Below, piece after piece: positions 37,566 through 45,741 of a stretch of 64,000 bases of DNA (position 1 is the stretch's first letter; the number at the start of each line of letters is the position of its first letter). Below the pieces are notes generated by a model. It searched no databases, was not told the DNA's origin, and saw only the letters and a list, made by a program, of their open reading frames with translations. The stretch is from NCBI GenBank assembly GCA_963803295.1, contig CAWDMC010000013.1, forward strand, positions 124,001 to 188,000, written 5' to 3'. The position numbers and the translations under genes are program-made. The stretch comes from CAWDMC01 sp963803295 (GTDB lineage: Bacteria; Acidobacteriota; Terriglobia; UBA7540).

Positions 37566-38501
37566 ATGAAGAAGATTCACTGTGTTGGCGTCCTGGTAGT
37601 GGACTTGTTGAGCGGGCCTATCGAGCAGTACCCGGTCCCACGGATCAAGACTCAGATCAACACCGAATCCATGCGCATTGTGCCTGGAGGGGGCGCTGCC
37701 AACACCTCCTCGGCGCTCGCCCGCATGGGACTTGCGGTAAGCGCGTTTTCCAAGCTGGGCGACGACTTCACCGGCGGCTTCGTCCTGCGTGAGCTGCAAA
37801 AGGTCGGCGTCGATACCTTGGGTATCTGCGTCTCCGCGAGCGATTCCACTCCGTTCACCTTTGTGGGCATCCATGCTGATGGCGAGAGGACATTCATCCA
37901 TACCCCCGGGGCAAACGTCACCTTCAACCTCGGTGATCTGGACCTTGAGCGCCTGCTGGCTGCCGATTACCTGCTTTATCAGGATGCCTGGGTTCTGGGC
38001 GCGCTCGATGGCGGGCCAGCCGCGACCCTATTGGCGGAAGCGCAGAAGCGTGGGGTGGTGACCTTTCTGGACGAGTGTTTTGGTTATGGGCCCAAGCGTG
38101 AGACCCTGGAAGTCATGTTGCCCTACTGTGACTATTTTCTGCCCAGCTTCGATGATATGCAGCTGATCTATCCCGGCTCTTCGGCGGAGGATCTCGCCGC
38201 CCGCCTGCTTGGTCTGGGCGCTAGCACTGTTGTCCTTAAAATGGGCCGCCAGGGCTGCGTGGTGGCGCACGGGAACGATCGCGTACCGGTGCCAGCCTTT
38301 TCTGCCAGGGTGGTGGACACCACGGGAGCCGGGGATTGCTGGGATGCAGGCTTCATCGCCGGACTTGCCAAAGGTGAGGATCTTCCGACTGCCGCCCGGA
38401 TCGGCAACGCCTGCGCGGCGTTTTCAATCGAGGCGGTTGGCGGATCGACCGGCGTGCCAAGCTACGAAACCGTCCGGCAACGGGCAATCCAGACCGCCTG
38501 A
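37566..38501 (+). CDS. PfkB-family carbohydrate kinase
   Basis: 311 residues. Ribokinase-fold landmarks are complete: N-terminal GGGAANTSSALARMGLAVS, the middle FLDECFGYGP, and the C-terminal ATP/anion-hole motif VVDTTGAGDCWDAGFIAGLA with the catalytic Asp in GAGD. PfkB kinases phosphorylate sugars, sugar acids or nucleosides. It ends the rightward half of the RLP locus (40 bases after the DUF6259-like gene), so it is the best candidate for making the phosphorylated substrate used by the RLP, SIS isomerase and aldolase. Substrate cannot be read from sequence. Confidence 0.93.
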   Translation: MKKIHCVGVLVVDLLSGPIEQYPVPRIKTQINTESMRIVPGGGAANTSSALARMGLAVSAFSKLGDDFTGGFVLRELQKVGVDTLGICVSASDSTPFTFVGIHADGERTFIHTPGANVTFNLGDLDLERLLAADYLLYQDAWVLGALDGGPAATLLAEAQKRGVVTFLDECFGYGPKRETLEVMLPYCDYFLPSFDDMQLIYPGSSAEDLAARLLGLGASTVVLKMGRQGCVVAHGNDRVPVPAFSARVVDTTGAGDCWDAGFIAGLAKGEDLPTAARIGNACAAFSIEAVGGSTGVPSYETVRQRAIQTA

Positions 38502-38742
38502 TAGTGCGATGGGAATCTGCTAGCTAGCTCTCCCGCTCCCGAGAGATGGATCCGCCCTGTTGAACAGTTCATGCAGGCTTCAGCAGCATGTTGCTTCCTT
38601 GTTTGTGCCGTTGGCAGAGAGAGGAAGATCCCGCTCAGATCCCGCTGGTTTTCCGCACTTTTTCCGCGCTGCCCCCCACTCGATCGCCACGATGAATACC
38701 GTACGCCAGGATAGGCGGGTGCAAGTCCAATCCACTCCACGC

Positions 38743-40047
38743 TCAACGCGCGAACTCTTCCGCCACTTCCGTGGCGATCTTTTCCCACTCCCACAGGTGC
38801 TGCGGCTGGTAACGTACGGTGGAGATGTCTTTCATGATCAGCTCCACGTGGCATTGTCCGGCCGTCTTGGTCAGGAACGTCCGGAGCTCCTGGCGCGCAC
38901 CTTCCGGATCCCAGGTATCGCGCGCGAAGATCGCCGGAGTAGGTTTGTGGCTCAGGATATAATCCCCACCGACTTGCTCCACCAGGCGCTCGGTGTCATT
39001 CCAGTAACTCGCAGAGATCTTGCGCAGATTCGGAATCCGTCGCAGGATCTCGATCTTCCGGTCGAGCGGCTCGCAGCAGCCGTAATACACCATACCCCAG
39101 CGCTTCAGCCAGCGCAGATCGTGCTTTACCGCAAACTCCCAGTGCATTTCGGGTGAGACCTCGGAGAAGATCTGCGCGTTCGAGCAGCCCCACATATTAG
39201 GCGGCGTGACACAGGCTGGGTCGAACTCCTGGCCGGGTAAGGATTGGGTGTGCCCGTAGCCGCCCGATCCGATACGGGTGTTATTGCAGTCGAGCGAAAG
39301 CAGATTCATCTCCACAAATTGGTCGAGCTCAATCATCCAAGCATCTACCATGCGCTCCACCGCGGCATGCACCAGATCAGGCCTTTCCACCAAGTCGACC
39401 ATTGCCTCCTGGACGCCCCACCAGCGAATCAGATAGTCCCAAGGCGTGTACCAGATGTGGGTCTGCCCGATCTTCTTCACCGGCATGATGCCGCCGTAGA
39501 CATCGCACATGGCCTGGTAGTACAGCTCGGTGGCGGTCTCGTTGTGAGTTACAACCGGCATCCTGATCTTCTCAAGGTCGGCGAAGTCCCGGATCTGAAT
39601 GTGGAAATGCCGGGACACGATATCGGCGGCCGGGTCGGTGGTGGCGATATCGACGTCTTCGACGATGCCGAAGTCGGTCGAGTGAATCGCCAGTGGACAG
39701 GCGAGAAAGTCGCTCACGATCATGTCGCCCGGAAGATGCCGCCACTGGTACAGGGCGCGCCGCAGTTCCCGCTCCTGTTCCTGTGCCCACGGGTGCCCGG
39801 TGCGGAGAGTCAGCTCATCGTCCACATTCATCTCGTGCCAGCAGATCTCGTTAATCCACACCATCGGGCGCTCGGACTCGCGATCGTTGAGCTTTTGCCA
39901 CAGCCGCGCCTTCTCCTTGTGAACCGGCAGGGCAGCGATGTCAGCCAACTCCCCAGCCAAACGGCGCAGGACTTCTTTGTCGCTGGACGTAAGCCTGACC
40001 TCCTCCGCCACAGGCACAGGTGTGCGATGACTGGGATCATGTAGCAT
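38743..40047 (-). CDS. URO-D superfamily protein (uroporphyrinogen decarboxylase-like)
   Basis: 434 residues. The barrel is recognisable by the late motifs GMVYYGCCEPLDRKIEIL and KISASYWNDTERLVEQVGGD, and the C-terminal DPEGARQELRTFLTKT helix. It lacks the N-terminal Arg-rich substrate signature of true HemE. Proteins of this type are frequent beside glycoside hydrolases in Acidobacteriota, Planctomycetota and Lentisphaerota, and some relatives are corrinoid-linked methyltransferases, so a role in removing methyl groups from methylated sugars is possible but unproved. No corrinoid protein gene is adjacent. Confidence 0.75.
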   Translation of the reverse strand: MLHDPSHRTPVPVAEEVRLTSSDKEVLRRLAGELADIAALPVHKEKARLWQKLNDRESERPMVWINEICWHEMNVDDELTLRTGHPWAQEQERELRRALYQWRHLPGDMIVSDFLACPLAIHSTDFGIVEDVDIATTDPAADIVSRHFHIQIRDFADLEKIRMPVVTHNETATELYYQAMCDVYGGIMPVKKIGQTHIWYTPWDYLIRWWGVQEAMVDLVERPDLVHAAVERMVDAWMIELDQFVEMNLLSLDCNNTRIGSGGYGHTQSLPGQEFDPACVTPPNMWGCSNAQIFSEVSPEMHWEFAVKHDLRWLKRWGMVYYGCCEPLDRKIEILRRIPNLRKISASYWNDTERLVEQVGGDYILSHKPTPAIFARDTWDPEGARQELRTFLTKTAGQCHVELIMKDISTVRYQPQHLWEWEKIATEVAEEFAR

Positions 40048-40098
40048 TGGCTCGCCCTACTTTCTCTTCCGTCCCTTCCGGCATAAACGCGAAGGACT

Positions 40099-41727
40099 CT
40101 AACGGGTACGGTAGACGACCGCCTTCTGAATGCTGAGCCGGTTTGGAGCGAATCTCCAGAATCGGCCTTGATCGTTCTCGTCGCCATTCAGGCGCCGGCC
40201 CGGGATCCAGACCCCATCGGAGAAGGTCCCTTCATCAATCGAACCTATCCCCACTTGAGCCGTTCCCGGCTGCTTGAGGGTGAAAGACACGCGGAATCCG
40301 CTACCGGCGCCCAGGAACTCATCGGGACCAACGGCGATGACGAGCCCGTATCCACTCTGGGCCGCGATCTCAAAGATCTGATCCATACTCACTTCGAGCC
40401 GGTATCCGTTCAAGTCGAGGGTGGTTTGCGGATGATCCTTATCCAGCAGAAAGCCAGCCATCTTTCCCTTGCCCTCGTGCTCCAGGATGGTGGGCGCCAG
40501 CTTCAGCAGCACACTGTAGCTCTTTCCCAAATCATTATTCACATCCGTCAAGATCTCGCGGTCCGGCTCGGCAAAGGAATCGATTCCGAAGGGTGAAAAG
40601 CCTATGGTCTCATGCTGGCCGACGGCATAGAAGACATTAGCTGCCCCCTTTTTGCCTCCGTGCGTTTCCGGTATGAACATCGGGTTGTCGGCCCGGTTAT
40701 AGCGGTCGCACCATTCGCCAAAATTCGTGGCGTAGATATCCGGCGCGTAGATGTCGATGGCGGTACCTGCCGCCTTCCACACATCCATGACTTCGGGGAG
40801 TGGGCCGCCGCTCGGGTAGTCACCGGGCGCAGCCTGGCGATCAGCAAGCCAGGTGTTGACGTACATGGGAATGGGGTATTGCGCCTTTCCGGCCGCCGCC
40901 ACGTGTTGAACGTAATGCCCGTAGTTCCAGGCCATGAAGACTTTGTCGGTCTCGGAGCCGGCTCCGAAAACCTCTTGCCAGGTGCCCGAACCCTTGGAGC
41001 CGGCGGCCTCCCAAGTCCTCCGGAATTCGGGAATCAGCGTTTCGCGGTGACCCTGCAGGTAACTGGTCAGTTCCTTTGGGACCTGCCCCTCGAAGGCAAG
41101 GTTCGCCGCCGCAGAGCGGTCGCGCGAATCGCCCAACACACCGACTTCGTTCTCCACCTGCATCATCAGCACGGTGTGAGCCTCACCATCGAAGTCGCGC
41201 AGGTGACGCATCACTGCGGCAAAGGCGCGGGCGTCCGCCTCCATGGACTCTTTTCCCAGCGCGCTGAGTATCTCCGCCGGCTTGCCGTTCGATTCGATGA
41301 CGCGCGGGAACCGCTTGGGGTCCTGTTTTACCCAGATGGGAGCGTAGCTCGACATGCCATTCTTCCAACTAGCGAGCCACAGAAACACAAGATGGAGGTT
41401 GCTTCGCCTTGCGTCCTGGATCAGCCCATCTAGCAAAGAAAAATCGAACTGACCTTCCCGAGGCTCAACCAACTCCCAGGAGATCGGCGTGAGAACCGTG
41501 TTAACCGGAATCGCCGCCAGACGGGGCCATAGCGGTCGCATGTAATCGAGACTGGACGAACTGGAATTGAGGAGTTCTCCCGCCAGCATCAGAAAAGGCT
41601 TCCCCTCCACCACAAGCTGGGTGGCCGTGCCGTGCTTCTCGAGATGCGGGATGGCGGTCTTCTGAGAGTTCGCCACCAGGGTTTGAGAGAGGATCATGCT
41701 CAAAGCAATGAGAACCAGACGCTTCAT
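40099..41727 (-). CDS. Exported GH35-like beta-galactosidase with DUF5597-type C-terminal domain
   Basis: 542 residues with a Sec signal (RLVLIALSMILSQTLVANSQ). The GH35-type barrel opens with LVVEGKPFLMLAGELLNSSS and PVNTVLTPISWELVEPREGQ. The acid/base Glu lies in VLMMQVENEVG and the nucleophile in MFIPETHGG, both intact. The C-terminal 150 residues fit the DUF5597 beta-sandwich that accompanies these enzymes (DLNGYRLEVSM, FRVSFTLKQPG). Enzymes of this class release beta-linked galactose from oligosaccharides. GTGGAGC precedes the ATG. It lies just upstream of the URO-D-like gene on the same strand (51-base gap), which suggests a two-gene operon. Confidence 0.85.
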   Translation of the reverse strand: MKRLVLIALSMILSQTLVANSQKTAIPHLEKHGTATQLVVEGKPFLMLAGELLNSSSSSLDYMRPLWPRLAAIPVNTVLTPISWELVEPREGQFDFSLLDGLIQDARRSNLHLVFLWLASWKNGMSSYAPIWVKQDPKRFPRVIESNGKPAEILSALGKESMEADARAFAAVMRHLRDFDGEAHTVLMMQVENEVGVLGDSRDRSAAANLAFEGQVPKELTSYLQGHRETLIPEFRRTWEAAGSKGSGTWQEVFGAGSETDKVFMAWNYGHYVQHVAAAGKAQYPIPMYVNTWLADRQAAPGDYPSGGPLPEVMDVWKAAGTAIDIYAPDIYATNFGEWCDRYNRADNPMFIPETHGGKKGAANVFYAVGQHETIGFSPFGIDSFAEPDREILTDVNNDLGKSYSVLLKLAPTILEHEGKGKMAGFLLDKDHPQTTLDLNGYRLEVSMDQIFEIAAQSGYGLVIAVGPDEFLGAGSGFRVSFTLKQPGTAQVGIGSIDEGTFSDGVWIPGRRLNGDENDQGRFWRFAPNRLSIQKAVVYRTR

Positions 41728-42097
41728 ATCGATGCTCCACTGATTAGAGAGTCCGACATTAACCTTAGCAGCCTAGCCTTAGCAGCCTGACATCTATTCA
41801 CGGATTATACGTGAATGAGCTGGCGGACAAGACCTGAGACTGATACGATCTTGCATATTACAGCGTACGTCAGCAAGAATGTGATGAGTGACGGCCGTCA
41901 CAGACCTTTCGGAAAATCTACTCATAATCCGATTGGCCACAAATGCAACGTCGCTGGCTCGCGAAGGGCTGAGCCCCCTGGGGCTTGCATTCGCCTCGTT
42001 GGCACGCGATGTTCCCTGGCGGCAGCTACCGGTCTGACAGTGCGATGAGCCCCGCAGAGCGCGAAGCGAGTGGGCCGTCAAAGGAGGAGGTGCGGTC
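41728..42097. other. Divergent intergenic region
   Basis: 370 bases between the GH35-like (-) and secreted-protein (+) genes. It contains an AT-rich part near 41850-41940, a direct repeat of CTTAGCAGCCT (about 41763 and 41779) and a small perfect dyad ATTCACG-(7)-CGTGAAT at 41796-41816. AAAGGAGGAGGTG lies just before ATG 42098. No coding sequence is apparent. Confidence 0.5.
41796..41816. promoter_or_regulatory. Possible operator dyad
   Basis: ATTCACG and CGTGAAT are perfect 7-base inverted repeats separated by GATTATA, about 70 bases upstream of the GH35-like gene start. The size and A/T-rich centre suit a binding site for a dimeric regulator; no such regulator is identified. Confidence 0.35.
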
Positions 42098-43410
42098 ATG
42101 CTGCGGAATCGGATTGTGCTTTCGCGTCACTTTGCTGTGGTATTTCTGGTGCTCGCTGTGTTCGCCGGCGGCGCGGTGGCGGCGCCCGCCGGAGGCGATG
42201 AGACTGCGCCCAAGCTCAAGGACCCGACGGAAGCGCTGCGGCGCGATTACGTGACCAAGGCTCAAGTGTGGGATGCCGATCAGTACGAGAAACTCAAATC
42301 GCTAACGCCCGAGCAGATCAAGGCCGGCCAGCCGTTCGAAGATGCATTTCCGTTCAACCGAGCGATCACCTGCCGTTTCGTTGAGCCGACCCTTAAGAAC
42401 ATTGTGGGAGGCATGACCCCGAAGTTCCTCTGTGGCGGTGGCACAGCGGCCGATCCATGCCCCGAGTGTAACGTTACCCAAAAAGAGCTCAAGGTGAAGT
42501 TCGGCAAAGACCCGAGTGCGAACCCGGAGATCTACGCTGAGGTCATGGGTACCCGGCTACTCTGGCTGCTTGGCTTCAAAGCCGATGGCGACTATCCTGT
42601 GCGGGTAACCTGCCTCAATTGCCCGGCCGACCCCTGGAGTGTTTATCAGGGATTCCGCAATCAGGCGGGAAGGCTTGACAAGAAGAACCCCAAGGACGTG
42701 GAAAAGGCGGCGGACATTGCCAAGCAGCTTGGCGGCGGCCGGGCGACGCGATCTTTCCTCTATGCGGTGATCGAGTCCAAGTTTCCGGGCACGAAGATCA
42801 AAGCCGAGGAAGTAGACTGCAGTTCTAGCGACGCGGAAAATACGGACCCTCGCTGTGGCGGTTTTAGTTGGAATGAGACCGCACAGATCAGCGAAGCTGC
42901 CGGCGGAGCCCCTAAAGCACAAGTCGACGCCTTCAGACTTCTTGCCGCTTTCATGACCCATGCCGATAACAAGCCGGGCAATCAGCGCCTCGTCTGCCCG
43001 GACGGGAACGTCGGTGCCGATGGGACCTGTACGCGACCTTTCGCCATGATTCAGGACATCGGTGCGGGTTTCGGCTCCACCGCCTTTTTCGGGCTCGGCT
43101 ACAGAAGGCGGATATCAACGCCTGGAAGGGCCGAAGCCTTTGGGCGGACGTGCACGCTTGCCGCGCCAAGTTGAGCAGCGTACATGAGCTTAAGGATCCG
43201 GTCGTTAGCGAAGAGGGTAGGGCGTTCCTCGCCAAGCTCATGGATCCCGCGGTGCTCACTGACCAGAAACTCACGGCCGTTTTTGAGTCGGCGCGGGTCG
43301 CGGAAAAGGGCGACAAGGTTGACGGCCGGCCGGCAACCGCAGCCGATTGGGTCGCCGCCTTCAACAAGAAGCGCACCGAGCTTTCGCAGAGCTGCGGAAC
43401 GAAGCACTAG
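42098..43410 (+). pseudogene. Exported protein of unknown function, C-terminus shifted out of frame
   Basis: The first frame starts MLRNRIVLSRHFAVVFLVLA with a clear Sec signal ending near AVAAPAG and continues with many Cys pairs (FLCGGGTAADPCPECN, CLNCPADPW) to FAMIQDIGAGFGSTAFFGLG at ~43098, then reads nonsense to its stop at 43174. The next frame (shift of -1 near 43095-43102) continues LQKADINAWKGRSLWADVHA and runs to 43410, ending KKRTELSQSCGTKH. The IQDIGAGFG and VVSEEGRAFLA segments recall a conserved exported family of Acidobacteriota/Myxococcota whose function is unknown. The full length would be ~437 residues. AAAGGAGG is strong, so the gene is probably expressed; the break may be a sequencing slip. 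Confidence 0.7.
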
Positions 43411-43528
43411 GAGACGCTGCTTTCTACACAGCACGTAGGGAGCGTCAGGCTTGGGAATGACCTCAGGCCGCTGAAGCCGTGTCCTGAGGTAGGTTAGGAA
43501 AGCCTTCTCCTATGGAAAGGCAAGTACC

Positions 43529-44440
43529 GTGACATTTCCCCAACCCGTTCACAATCAGGTTGCATCCGGCGAGCACGTGGGGAAAATTCCGATTCGAGAA
43601 GTGTCGGGTCTGGCGCTTCGAAAGGGCGCCTCGGAGCCGGAAGTGCTTGCAGTCGGCGATCACGATTTCGAGTTGGCAGTGGGCAAGCTCGCAGGCGGAG
43701 CCATCGAGAAGTTTGACGTCATCGACCTGGGGCAGGCGCTGCGAAGGGCAGGTGTGAAACTTAACCAGGCTTCCCAGTGGGAGGGCATCACGAGCGACGC
43801 GTTGGGACGCGTGTTCGTCCTGGAGGAGAACCCGGGGCACGTTTTCGCCTTTGATGCCACCGGCAAGCAATGCCTGGCAACAATCGAGCTTGGCTTCGAC
43901 GCGCGAGACAATGATTTCATCGACCTTGCTGAGGCCTGGGCCATGAATCCCAACTCCCGCGGTGAGGGTCTCGTTCTGCTTGCGCACGGTCACCTCCTTG
44001 TTCTCAAGGAAAAAGAACCCCGCCGGCTTATTGAGTTTGGCCCCCACGGCGACCTTCCGGTGGGCCTCAGACCCACTGGGGGCCGCGGAATCCAATTCTC
44101 TCTACCGGCAGAGCAGTTTTCGAAGATGGCACCCCTCAGAGATTGGAAGTTTTCCGAAGAATCCAAGGCGGATTTCCCTGATTTGAGCGATCTGCAAGCG
44201 GACGAAACAGGCAGGCTCTGGGTCTTGAGCGAGGAAGGGCGCGCCCTGGGAATGGTGACCGGTGAGGCTGGTGATGGACGCCTCCAGATCGGGTCGATCA
44301 CGAAGTTGTCCGCCACGCCAGGCCTCGATCATCCTGAAGGCCTCGTTCTGCTTGGCCAAAAGATCGCGCTAGTAGCCTGCGACCAGCACGAGCGGCATAC
44401 GCCCCTCTACTCCTTCAAACTGAAGCCCGACGCGCCATAA
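43529..44440 (+). CDS. Beta-propeller-like protein (SdiA-regulated/phytase-like esterase group)
   Basis: 303 residues from a GTG start. No signal peptide is evident. Repeated strand patterns ending in Gly/Asp suggest a propeller: VSGLALRKG, EGITSDALGRVFVLEENPGH, AEAWAMNPNSRGEGLVLLAHG, FPDLSDLQADETGRLWVLSE, DHPEGLVLLGQKIALVA. The WEGITSDALGRVFVLEE and PEGLVL phrases are typical of the SdiA-regulated/esterase-like-phytase group, which binds Ca2+ or small ligands. Function unknown. It follows the frameshifted secreted protein by 118 bases. Confidence 0.6.
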   Translation: MTFPQPVHNQVASGEHVGKIPIREVSGLALRKGASEPEVLAVGDHDFELAVGKLAGGAIEKFDVIDLGQALRRAGVKLNQASQWEGITSDALGRVFVLEENPGHVFAFDATGKQCLATIELGFDARDNDFIDLAEAWAMNPNSRGEGLVLLAHGHLLVLKEKEPRRLIEFGPHGDLPVGLRPTGGRGIQFSLPAEQFSKMAPLRDWKFSEESKADFPDLSDLQADETGRLWVLSEEGRALGMVTGEAGDGRLQIGSITKLSATPGLDHPEGLVLLGQKIALVACDQHERHTPLYSFKLKPDAP

Positions 44441-44567
44441 CGATTATCACCCTCAAACGATGCTCGGAATTCTTGCTACCAGGCAGCCGTGAGGTTCTTT
44501 TGACGAACCGATTCCTCAAACAACCCCCAACGACAACGCTTGCCAAGGTATGTCGAATCCCCGGTGG

Positions 44568-45494
44568 TCAGGGCGCGGAGGGCGGCAGGATCTGAACGGT
44601 GCGGAGCCACGCTTCTGCACTACGGGTCCAGGTGGTGACCGGGAGCGAGGTGCGGCGAAGGCCGTAGCCGTGTCCACCCTGAGCGTAGAGGTGCATTTCG
44701 GCGGGGACTCCGGCGTTCTTGAGGGCGAGGAAGTAGACGGTGGAGTTCTCGACGTGAACCGGATCATCCTCCGCCTGGACGATAAATGAGGGCGGAGTTT
44801 TGTCGGTGACGGGGATATCGGGGTTGGGCGCGAAGTTCTGATCTGGGAGGGCAAGGTAGCCGGGATAGACGATCACAGCGAAGTCAGGGCGGCAGCTGAG
44901 TTGGTCAGCTGCATCGATCGGATCGTAGAGACGTTGATCGAAGTGAGTGCTGAGGGCAGCGGCAAGGTGAGCGCCGGCGGAGAAGCCGAGGACGCCGATG
45001 CGGTGCGGGTCGATGTGCCAGCCGGTAGCATGGGAGCGCACAATCCCGAGAGCCCGCTGGGCATCCTGGAGGGCGGCAGAAGCCTTGGGATAGGGCCCCG
45101 AATCGGGGACACGGTATTTGAGCAGGACGCAAGTGATGCCGGCGGAGTTGAGCCAGTCGCATACTTCGGTACCTTCGAGGTCGATGGCCAGAATGTGGTA
45201 ACCGCCTCCGGGAAAGACGACAACGGCGGCGCTGGTGTTCTTGCCCTGGGGCAGGTAAAGAGTGAGGGTGGGCGTGGAGACGTTGCCAAGCCGGATGAGC
45301 GGTTTGCCGGCGATGAGGTTGTCCTTGGCGGTCGTGGTGTCGATCTCCGGGCCTGCATTAGTCTGGGCTCCAGGCGCCCCGTGCGGCCACACGGGTATGG
45401 TGGTGTGACCGGGCGCCGGCTGCCAAGCGGGCTTCTGGGCAAACAGGCTACTGCAGATGCCGACGGCGGCGAGGAGGAGCAAACGCTTGCGCAT
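44568..45494 (-). CDS. Exported alpha/beta-hydrolase, acetyl-esterase/BD-FAE type
   Basis: 308 residues with a Sec signal (RLLLLAAVGICSSLFAQ). The oxyanion loop is VVVFPGGGYHILA, the nucleophile Ser is in GVLGFSAGAHLA, the Asp in QAEDDPVHVENS and the His in QGGHGYGLR, so the triad is complete. Such enzymes remove acetyl or feruloyl groups from plant polysaccharides (often next to GH genes). GGAGGCCC precedes the ATG. It sits divergent from the GH116-like gene. Confidence 0.88.
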   Translation of the reverse strand: MRKRLLLLAAVGICSSLFAQKPAWQPAPGHTTIPVWPHGAPGAQTNAGPEIDTTTAKDNLIAGKPLIRLGNVSTPTLTLYLPQGKNTSAAVVVFPGGGYHILAIDLEGTEVCDWLNSAGITCVLLKYRVPDSGPYPKASAALQDAQRALGIVRSHATGWHIDPHRIGVLGFSAGAHLAAALSTHFDQRLYDPIDAADQLSCRPDFAVIVYPGYLALPDQNFAPNPDIPVTDKTPPSFIVQAEDDPVHVENSTVYFLALKNAGVPAEMHLYAQGGHGYGLRRTSLPVTTWTRSAEAWLRTVQILPPSAP

Positions 45495-45741
45495 GATGAG
45501 GGCCTCCGGATTTGAAGTTCGTAGGCATGATCGCAGCCGAAGGGGTTGTGATGCAAGCTGGACGAGTTTGAGGCTGCTAATCTTGCTGACCCGGGGTGAT
45601 CTGGCTGACGATCATTGGTTCTGACTGGATCAATCCGCTCGCTGTTCACTTGGGTCCGGAGGATTTGGCTGATACGGCAGAGCTTGCGTTTGCCGTCGGC
45701 AATCGCATAGGCTTAGCTCTTCTCCAGCCGGGAGGGCAGCC

